In this document: positions 1-5,491 of the stretch, in pieces
Numbering within the stretch: position 1 is the first letter of the stretch
Layout of the letters: each line of letters begins with the position of its first letter
Source of the DNA: Anaerolineae bacterium
GTDB taxonomy: Bacteria > Chloroflexota > Anaerolineae > Aggregatilineales > Phototrophicaceae
Reading direction: 5' to 3'
DNA: 7,100 bases
Assembly (NCBI GenBank): GCA_020848855.1
Contig: JADLHH010000203.1
Span: forward strand, 1-7,100
Notes under the pieces: generated by a model
The model's database searches: none
What the model saw: only the letters and a program-made list of their open reading frames with translations
Told to the model about the DNA's origin: nothing
Program-made: the position numbers and the translations under genes

Positions 1-1797
1 CAGGATTTCCTGTGCATTTTCAAGGTCAGCCTGATAGTCGAGGCTGGACACACCGGTGACGATGCCGCCGTCGCTCGGAATAGCCTGCCCGTCCGCCGTA
101 ATCGTGAAGCTGGTCAGGTAGCGTTCGTTGAGCAGCGGGCGAGCCGTGTCGGTGAGAACTTCGCGCCCGTTATAGGTCACGTAGAGCGTGAAGGTCACCG
201 GGGTCGTGTCGTTACATTCGCTCTGGAACCACACTTCAACTTCGTAAACGCCGGCACGCGGCGGGGTTTCGGTGGGCCAGTTGATGTACGAGAACGGCGT
301 GCCTTCCGAAGCGCGGCAGCCGATGTTCCCCTGCGCCAGGAGCTGACCACCGCTGCGGATCGTCGGGCTATCGTCGAACACCGAGTCGCCCGCCGGGTCA
401 CGCACCAGCAACTGCATGTCGGCAGCGCTGTCCCACAGCAGCCGGATTTCGAGCGAGCCGCGTGGCAGGTTCACAAATTCTGCCGGAAGCTCGGTCGCCT
501 GCGACAGCAGCGTGAGGGTGTAGGTGCCTTCCGTGCCGCCAATACGTTTAGCGTAGCGCGACAGGACGATGGTGTACGACCCTGCCTGCGGCAGCAGCGC
601 GCCGACGATTTGTGCGTTGGTGTTGCCAATCGCCTGATCGTCGTTGGTGCGAACGACGTTGCCGGACGGGTCGAGCAGGAAGAGGAAGGTGTCCAGGCTG
701 CCGCCGGTGGCGATGCTGTCAATCGTGACCAGATCATTCGCCTGTGCCTGGAACGAGTACGCCTGATACGGCTGCCGATTGGTGATCGCCCCGCTGACGG
801 TCTCGCCGACCGTGATTGGCGCTGCTTCGCCGATCAGAGTGGCAGCGGCGGCGGGCAGGTCGTCGGAAACCACACCGCTCAGCCCGGTCAGTTCGCTGCT
901 GCCATCGGCATTAACAGCGAAACCGGCGACGAACACCTGCGATTCGAGCAGCGTGCCCTGAATCGGATCGAGCGCGTTGCCGTCCACATTCACCGAAATC
1001 GTGAAGCTGACCGGCGCATCACCGGAGCACGCCTGTTGATCGTAGACCAGCACTTCGTAGCTGCCGGTCGGCACGCCGCCGGGCGACCAGGTCGCGGTTT
1101 CGAGCGGCGAAGTCGTGGTGTTGGCGCAGCCCTGGTTGGCGTTCGCGCTGAGCGAGCCGCCGCTTTCGACGGTCGGGGTTTCCCAGTACAGCGAGCCGCC
1201 GACCGGATCACGCACCTCAAGGTCGAGGTCGTCGTTGGTCGTCCATGAAAGCTGTACGGTAATGCCGCTGGTCGTCAGAACCTGGGTGGACGACACCGGC
1301 GCGGTCACTTCGGGTGTGACTTCGGCGGTCGCTTCACCGGTTGCCTCGGAGGTTGCTTCGGCAGTCGGCTCAGCCGTTGCCGACGGCGCAGCGCTGACGA
1401 GTGTCGCCGTCAGGGTGAAGGTCGCGTCGGTGAACGAATCGACTCCCGCCGACTTGAAGACCGTCAACTGATAGCTGCCGGTCGTCGGCAGCGTCACGTC
1501 GCTGAGCGTTACCTGTCCGGTGATATCGAGGTCGTAGCTCTGCGCGATGATCGTGCCAGCCGCATCGGTCAGCACGAGTGCCAGTGGAACGCCGCCCTGG
1601 TTCACGACCGACAGGGTGTACACCTCGCCGGCGCTGCCTTCAAGCGTATACACCTGAAGCAGGTTGTTGGAATTCAGCGCTCCCGATGTCGGCGTCCCCG
1701 GCGTCAGCACGTGCGTGCCCTGCGCCATCACGACCGACGGCAGCAGCACAAGCAGCAGGCATAACAGCCACAGACTCCGCTTATTGTTTTTCAGCAT
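1..1797 (-). CDS. Secreted protein with tandem PPC-like and YfaP/DUF2135-like domains (C-terminus outside window)
   Basis: The reading frame is open from an ATG at 1797 to the window edge, giving 599 residues without a stop. Residues 1-25 are a clear signal peptide (KNNKR, a Leu-rich core, then VMA before Gln26), so the protein is exported. Four domains follow. Residues about 35-130 and 325-431 are beta-rich modules resembling bacterial pre-peptidase C-terminal (PPC) domains, with the typical Y-(T/S)-(F/L) strand, a D-x-x-G turn and a G-S-Y strand. Residues about 178-290 and 448-560 match the YfaP/DUF2135 pattern; the first has W185 followed by DLDLEVRDP (190-198), and the second a degenerate equivalent at 455-468. 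A Thr/Glu/Ala linker (139-167) separates the first pair. Each YfaP-like copy has two cysteines 33-34 residues apart (C224/C257 and C494/C528), probably disulfides. No catalytic domain is visible. It may be an adhesin, a surface-layer component, or the accessory part of an enzyme lying further left; the role is unknown. Confidence 0.85.
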   Translation of the reverse strand, partial: MLKNNKRSLWLLCLLLVLLPSVVMAQGTHVLTPGTPTSGALNSNNLLQVYTLEGSAGEVYTLSVVNQGGVPLALVLTDAAGTIIAQSYDLDITGQVTLSDVTLPTTGSYQLTVFKSAGVDSFTDATFTLTATLVSAAPSATAEPTAEATSEATGEATAEVTPEVTAPVSSTQVLTTSGITVQLSWTTNDDLDLEVRDPVGGSLYWETPTVESGGSLSANANQGCANTTTSPLETATWSPGGVPTGSYEVLVYDQQACSGDAPVSFTISVNVDGNALDPIQGTLLESQVFVAGFAVNADGSSELTGLSGVVSDDLPAAAATLIGEAAPITVGETVSGAITNRQPYQAYSFQAQANDLVTIDSIATGGSLDTFLFLLDPSGNVVRTNDDQAIGNTNAQIVGALLPQAGSYTIVLSRYAKRIGGTEGTYTLTLLSQATELPAEFVNLPRGSLEIRLLWDSAADMQLLVRDPAGDSVFDDSPTIRSGGQLLAQGNIGCRASEGTPFSYINWPTETPPRAGVYEVEVWFQSECNDTTPVTFTLYVTYNGREVLTDTARPLLNERYLTSFTITADGQAIPSDGGIVTGVSSLDYQADLENAQEIL

Positions 1798-1804
1798 GGA
1801 GTTG

Positions 1805-1811
1805 TCCTCCT
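1805..1811 (-). promoter_or_regulatory. Strong Shine-Dalgarno site of the PPC/YfaP protein gene
   Basis: On the minus strand AGGAGGA lies 7 nt before the ATG at 1797. It fixes the start of the secreted protein and agrees with the signal peptide beginning at that methionine. Confidence 0.85.
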
Positions 1812-1825
1812 ATTACAAACAATAT

Positions 1826-1846
1826 CACTCCGGCACGCGCCGAGTG
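1826..1846 (-). terminator. Bulged hairpin between the M23 and PPC/YfaP genes, possible weak terminator
   Basis: CACT-CGGC and GCCG-AGTG pair around an ACGC loop, with one bulged base at 1830, giving eight base pairs. Read on the minus strand, the hairpin begins about 50 nt after the M23 stop codon and is followed by ATATTGTTTG, which is T-rich but not a clean T tract. It could be a weak intrinsic terminator or attenuator ending the upstream two-gene unit, or a 5' leader hairpin of the next gene, whose ribosome site begins 14 nt further on. The short tract keeps confidence low. Confidence 0.4.
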
Positions 1847-1897
1847 TAACCAATCGCCTACGGGAATGCCATGCGTAAACTCAACGGTTGACCACCG

Positions 1898-3160
1898 CTA
1901 CGATCCGGCGCTGTCGGTCTGCGGCGTGGGCTGCCCCGGCGCGATATCGACGAAGCTCGTAGTACCTTCCAGCACGTTGACCGTGCGCGAAACCGGCTCG
2001 CCGTAGATATTGGCGATCACGGTGTAGCGTCCTTCGGGAAGGTCGCCAACCGCAAAGTTCTCGTTCCAGACCGGATCGGAATTCACGTCAATCGTGGTGT
2101 TCTGGAAGATGTAGGTCGTCGTCGTATCGACGTTCAAGCCGGTCGCCCAGTTGCGAATGGTGATGTCGGCATCCATGACCAGCCGCCCGCTGCCGTCGGT
2201 GATACGCCCGGCGATCACGCCGGTACCGACGTAAGGCGCCATCCATAGGACGGGGTTGTAGGTATCGCCGTAGGTAGCGGGGTCGGTGCTGTTCAAATCG
2301 CCGACGCGCACTTCGAAGTGAACGTGGGGACCGCTGACGCGCCCGGTATTGCCAACCAGCCCGACCGGATCACGGGCTTCGACATGCTGCCCGACAACCA
2401 CCAGCACAGCGGATAGATGGGCGTAAAGTGTGTACAGATAACGCCCCTCGAAGCCGAAATCATGCTCGACCATCACGACGGCACCGTAGCTGTCACTGTT
2501 CTGGAAGCCGTGTCCCGCCCAGACGACCCGCCCGGCTCCAGCGGCGCGCACCGTCTGCCCGATATCGTTGGGCATGTCGATGCCGGTGTGAATACGCCAG
2601 ATGTTTTCGGGACCGTCCGAGCCGAAGGGGTAATAGAACAAGCCTTTGTTGGTCGCGTTGGAATCGACGGGGCGGACGAAATAGTAATGGTCGCGCCCCA
2701 GAATGTCGTGCGAAATCGGTGGGATGAGCGGCGGCGGCTGCCACGAAGTCGCCGGGCGCGTGACCGAAATCTCAGTCACCGGGATGTCGGTCGCCAGCTG
2801 CGCGATAGTCGCGGGCGGGCGCGTCGGCGTGGCGGCGACGCTGAACTGGATGGCGGCGTCTGACTGATTCCCCACGTCGGCAGGCGAAAGCGCGGTTGCC
2901 CCCGGCTCAATCGCCAGCGTGGGCGGGGCAAAATTGGCTGTCGGGATGGCGACGGTCGGGAGCGGCGTGCTGTTGTTGCCGAAGCCCTGCTGAAGAATCT
3001 GCTGCCAGGCGTTCGCCTGCTCGGTCGGCTCCGCCTGGGTGGGGACGATGATACGCAGTTCCGGCGCGGGGCGCGAATTGAGCAAAACCAGCCCGCCGAA
3101 TACCACCAGCGCGATCACGACGAGCATAAATGCCGGGATGCCTCCGGGCTGACGCTGCAT
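1898..3160 (-). CDS. Membrane-anchored M23 family metallopeptidase (LytM/lysostaphin type) with C-terminal beta domain
   Basis: This 420-residue protein is a probable zinc endopeptidase cutting peptidoglycan peptide cross-links outside the membrane. Residues 9-27 form one hydrophobic helix without a convincing cleavage site, so it is probably an N-terminal anchor. Residues 30-150 are a low-complexity Pro/Thr/Ala spacer. The M23 domain spans about 186-285 with every expected active-site residue: H191 and D195 (HTGID), H248 (YAHLS), and H279/H281 (GPHVHFEV). H191, D195 and H281 are the family's zinc ligands. Residues about 313-406 (GVIAGRITDGSGR at the start, EGRYTVIANI later) look like a carboxypeptidase-regulatory or Ig-like beta sandwich, which may position the enzyme or bind wall material. 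The gene starts 17 bp after the propeller gene's stop; GAAGGA lies just after that stop and 10 nt before the ATG, so the two are probably co-transcribed and may be translationally coupled. The peptidase assignment is secure; the substrate bond is inferred from the family. Confidence 0.93.
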   Translation of the reverse strand: MQRQPGGIPAFMLVVIALVVFGGLVLLNSRPAPELRIIVPTQAEPTEQANAWQQILQQGFGNNSTPLPTVAIPTANFAPPTLAIEPGATALSPADVGNQSDAAIQFSVAATPTRPPATIAQLATDIPVTEISVTRPATSWQPPPLIPPISHDILGRDHYYFVRPVDSNATNKGLFYYPFGSDGPENIWRIHTGIDMPNDIGQTVRAAGAGRVVWAGHGFQNSDSYGAVVMVEHDFGFEGRYLYTLYAHLSAVLVVVGQHVEARDPVGLVGNTGRVSGPHVHFEVRVGDLNSTDPATYGDTYNPVLWMAPYVGTGVIAGRITDGSGRLVMDADITIRNWATGLNVDTTTTYIFQNTTIDVNSDPVWNENFAVGDLPEGRYTVIANIYGEPVSRTVNVLEGTTSFVDIAPGQPTPQTDSAGS

Positions 3161-3177
3161 GATCTACCTGTCCTTCG

Positions 3178-5325
3178 TCACCCGTCCGAGCCGCCGGGAA
3201 TAACCGACGGGACGATCTCCAGCGTCGGGGCGCTCGGGGGCGCGGCGGGAGCCGCCGTCGGAGCGAAGCCGCCAAGCTCGCCTTCGGTGTAAATCTCGCG
3301 CATCGCGCTGTACCAGTCGAGTCCGTCGCGTTTCTGGAACGACCAGTAGTAGATGGTGTTGGAGTTAGCGCGCCAGTCGCGCCCAGCCGGGACGCGCTGC
3401 CAGCCGTAGTCGACGGCGATCTGGGTGAAGTCGACGTAGTAGCCCGCCGGAACCTGAGCGCGCACACGACCGCCGGCGTCGTAGGCTTCAACGTCGCCTT
3501 CGGTACGGCTGGCGAAATCCCAGGGAAGACTACGCAGCGGTTCGCCAAGCTGCCCGGACTGCGCATCGTCGGAGACGCGCACGTAAACGCGCCAGTAGGT
3601 TTCGACGCCGAGGTCTTCGCGCACGATTTCCATCGGCGGCGGGAAGCCAACGATGGCGTTGCGGGTGATCGAGATGGCGCGCCCGGTCATCAGCCAATTG
3701 CGCCGCTCCTCGCCCGGCTGCGGCGGTCGGGTGATGCTCCAGAAGGCGTCGTCCAGCCTGCCGAGGAAATCCCAGCCCGCCGCCTGATTGACGGCTTCGC
3801 GCATGGCATTATACGAGTCGTTCACGCGGTCGCTGAGCAGCGCCTGCTCGACCGTCACGCCCGCGATGGTGTTCAGGCGGTACGGCGGGTCGCTGTTGAG
3901 TTGATCTGCCTGCTCGACGTACAACGCTTCGGTGCGCGCCGGGGGCAGCCCGCCGGAATTGATCAGCGCTGGCGGGAGCGGCGCGCCCGTCCACGAAATC
4001 CTGGTCGCGCCGAGCGGCACGGGAATGATCGCTGTGCCAACGCCCGTCCCGCTGAACGGATTGACGATGAACTGCGTGCTATCGAACGAGTCGACGGCGG
4101 CGACGATGCTCGTCCCATCCGGCGACCATGCCGGGGTGCGACCGAGGTTGATCACCTGCGCGCCCGCGCCGGGATCGTCGGTGGCGATGACGAAAACCTT
4201 CTCCTGCCCCTGATCGAGCGCGCTGTACGCCAGCCACTTGCCATCCGGCGACCATGCCGGGTAGTCTTCCTGCCGGTCGGGCGTGCGCGTCACGTTGACG
4301 ACCGTCTGCTCGTCCAGCGAGAACAGGTAGATATCCTGATTGCCGTCGCGCAGCGAAACGAACGCGATGCGTCGTCCATCGGGCGACCATGCCGGGGAAT
4401 AATCCGGCGCTTCGGAATTGCTCGGCAGGCGAATGGGCTGACGCGACCCTTCCGGCTGGTCTTCCGGGCTGACCGGCATGACGTAGATGTCGAGGTTGTT
4501 GCCCTGATAGCTCTCGTAGCCCAGCCATGCGCCGTCACTGCTCCAGGTCGGCTTGCCCTGGAACGACAGATCGTAGGTCATACGGGTCGTATCGCCCGTA
4601 CCGGTATCGTAAACGTAGATTTCCCAGTTGCCTTCGCGCCGCGAGGCGTACGCCAGCCGCGAGCCGTCCGGCGACCATGCGGGATCGCGGTCGTCAGCGG
4701 GGTCGTTGGTGAGGCGCAGAGGCGCGCGGCTGCCAATCGGCACCGCCCAGATATTCGTCTGCCCCATCTCACGGGCGACATACGCCATGCTGCCCCGCGC
4801 CGTGAGGATGGCGGGAACGGGCGTGGTCGTCGGCACGGGCGTGCTTTGCAGGATGGCACCTGCCGTCGGCGCGAGCGGCGACGCGAACAGCGCGCCGGTA
4901 TCGACGGGGGCAACTTCACCACCACCGGTACGCGCCGGGCTGGTCGCCCACAGCACGACACCGACCAGCACCGCCATCAGGATGACGGTCACGCCGCTGA
5001 GGACGCGGTTCTGCGAGCGCAGCGGGTCTTCGGCAACGCTGGCTTCCATCTGCGCGCGGGCAGCGCGGCGCGCCATCGTACTGGACCGCGCCGCCGGGCG
5101 CAGCGAAAGCCCAAACAGCCCCAGAATGACCGACACCAGCAGCATGATAGCAGCGGCGAACGGGCGCAGTACGAACCATAACACACCGCCGATGATCGCC
5201 AGCACTGCGGCGATCCGCCTCCAGATCATGCCGATGCCATCGAGGGTGGTATCGACGAGCGCCAGAGTTCCCTTGAGACGGACTACGCCAAGTTTGTCGG
5301 TGAGGCGATATGCGCGAACGAGCAT
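3178..5325 (-). CDS. Three-helix membrane protein with TolB-like PD40 beta-propeller and uncharacterised C-terminal domain
   Basis: I prefer the ATG at 5325 (715 residues); an in-frame GTG at 5376 would add 17 residues but lies inside the predicted promoter spacer and has no ribosome site. Numbering here is from the GTG. Two hydrophobic helices at about 54-70 and 74-92, a basic segment (93-125) and a third helix at about 127-145 would place the remainder outside the cell. A Pro/Thr linker (165-192) leads to a propeller with PD40 motifs AWSPDG at 233, 329, 374 and 416, TWSSDG at 277, and a worn copy near 460. TolB-type propellers usually bind proteins or wall components and are not enzymes. 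Residues about 480-700 form a separate domain rich in Trp, Tyr and Arg that I cannot name, with AGWDFLGRLDDAFW, MTGRAISITRN and IYYWSF as its most distinctive blocks. A Pro/Ala tail ends the protein. The downstream M23 gene suggests a wall-related scaffold or regulator. The propeller call is firm; the role is inferred. Confidence 0.88.
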   Translation of the reverse strand: MLVRAYRLTDKLGVVRLKGTLALVDTTLDGIGMIWRRIAAVLAIIGGVLWFVLRPFAAAIMLLVSVILGLFGLSLRPAARSSTMARRAARAQMEASVAEDPLRSQNRVLSGVTVILMAVLVGVVLWATSPARTGGGEVAPVDTGALFASPLAPTAGAILQSTPVPTTTPVPAILTARGSMAYVAREMGQTNIWAVPIGSRAPLRLTNDPADDRDPAWSPDGSRLAYASRREGNWEIYVYDTGTGDTTRMTYDLSFQGKPTWSSDGAWLGYESYQGNNLDIYVMPVSPEDQPEGSRQPIRLPSNSEAPDYSPAWSPDGRRIAFVSLRDGNQDIYLFSLDEQTVVNVTRTPDRQEDYPAWSPDGKWLAYSALDQGQEKVFVIATDDPGAGAQVINLGRTPAWSPDGTSIVAAVDSFDSTQFIVNPFSGTGVGTAIIPVPLGATRISWTGAPLPPALINSGGLPPARTEALYVEQADQLNSDPPYRLNTIAGVTVEQALLSDRVNDSYNAMREAVNQAAGWDFLGRLDDAFWSITRPPQPGEERRNWLMTGRAISITRNAIVGFPPPMEIVREDLGVETYWRVYVRVSDDAQSGQLGEPLRSLPWDFASRTEGDVEAYDAGGRVRAQVPAGYYVDFTQIAVDYGWQRVPAGRDWRANSNTIYYWSFQKRDGLDWYSAMREIYTEGELGGFAPTAAPAAPPSAPTLEIVPSVIPGGSDG
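4115..4683. repeat. Near-identical DNA copies encoding the AWSPDG propeller motif
   Basis: GGCGACCATGCCGG with flanking CC(A/G)TC recurs on the plus strand at 4115-4135, 4241-4261, 4376-4396 (one change) and 4664-4683 (two changes and a slightly shortened match). On the coding strand each encodes the PAWSPDG turn of a propeller blade. The 4241 and 4664 copies also share upstream TACGCCAGCC, encoding the LAY strand. The repeats belong to the protein fold, not to a mobile or regulatory element. Confidence 0.8.
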
Positions 5326-5350
5326 ACGGATTCCGTAAGCCTTGAATGAG

Positions 5351-5372
5351 CTACAATTCTTACGAATTGTAG
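5351..5372. promoter_or_regulatory. Perfect 9-bp inverted repeat overlapping the leftward promoter, probable operator
   Basis: The arms CTACAATTC (5351-5359) and GAATTGTAG (5364-5372) are exact reverse complements around a TTAC spacer. The right arm contains the predicted -10 hexamer of the leftward promoter and the left arm covers its likely start point. This is a classic position for a dimeric repressor. Neither strand has a following T tract, so it is not a terminator. No regulator gene is in the window, so the binding protein is unknown. An RNA hairpin is an alternative only if transcription starts further upstream. Confidence 0.6.
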
Positions 5373-5395
5373 CCACAAAGCGCCACGCCAGCCAA
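5366..5395 (-). promoter_or_regulatory. Sigma70-like promoter of the propeller-M23 operon
   Basis: On the minus strand TTGGCT (5395-5390) is separated by 18 nt from TACAAT (5371-5366), which matches five of six bases of the TATAAT consensus. Transcription would start near 5359, leaving a leader of about 33 nt before the ATG at 5325. This argues against the GTG at 5376, which would not be transcribed from here. Confidence 0.55.
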
Positions 5396-5404
5396 TCCGA
5401 TTGG
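5392..5404. promoter_or_regulatory. Second short inverted repeat (CCAATC / GATTGG) in the divergent promoter region
   Basis: Six-base arms at 5392-5397 and 5399-5404 flank a single central base. It overlaps the -35 of the leftward promoter and touches the candidate -35 of the rightward one, so a protein bound here could affect both. Its short length makes chance a real possibility. Confidence 0.35.
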
Positions 5405-5431
5405 TTTGAAAAAACAAATCTGTGCTAAAAT
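5401..5431 (+). promoter_or_regulatory. Candidate promoter of the LysM/L,D-transpeptidase gene
   Basis: An extended -10 element TGCTAAAAT (5423-5431) lies in the most AT-rich part of the window. A possible -35, TTGGTT (5401-5406), sits 19 nt upstream of TAAAAT; this is long, but an extended -10 depends less on the -35. The predicted start near 5438 would give a leader of about 54 nt before the ATG at 5492. Confidence 0.5.
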
Positions 5432-5478
5432 CCCCTGTAGCAGGAGTGTGCTCAACTAAACCACTGTTACGGGGAGTC

Positions 5479-5485
5479 GAGAGGA
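5479..5485 (+). promoter_or_regulatory. Shine-Dalgarno site of the L,D-transpeptidase gene
   Basis: GAGAGGA lies 6 nt before the ATG at 5492, supporting that start, which is directly followed by a signal peptide. Confidence 0.75.
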
Positions 5486-5491
5486 TACGGG

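Noticed and set aside
610..1248. Plus-strand open frame of 212 codons
   Set aside because: It lies opposite the secreted protein, whose opposing frame has a signal peptide, a ribosome site and domain repeats. No ribosome site or domain supports the plus-strand frame.
1297..1383. Repetitive GC-rich tract that could look like a DNA repeat array
   Set aside because: It encodes the Thr/Glu/Ala linker at residues 139-167. The repeats are short, irregular and in frame, so they reflect linker composition rather than a CRISPR or mobile element.
1578..2006. Plus-strand open frame spanning the PPC-M23 intergenic gap
   Set aside because: It is Cys/Pro/Ser-rich low-information translation antisense to the signal peptide and the M23 C-terminus, and has no homology-like pattern.
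3901..5181. Long plus-strand open frame (426 codons) opposite the propeller gene
   Set aside because: It is antisense to a frame with clear PD40 repeats and is Arg-rich, without recognisable domains, as expected of a GC-rich shadow frame.
5351..5372. The 9-bp palindrome as an intrinsic terminator or attachment site
   Set aside because: No T tract follows on either strand, the stem is AT-rich, and no integrase, transposase or duplicated flank is present. An operator fits the promoter overlap better.
5434..5444. CCTG-TAG-CAGG inverted repeat in the transpeptidase leader
   Set aside because: Four-base arms are too short to distinguish from chance, and nothing else supports a regulatory role.
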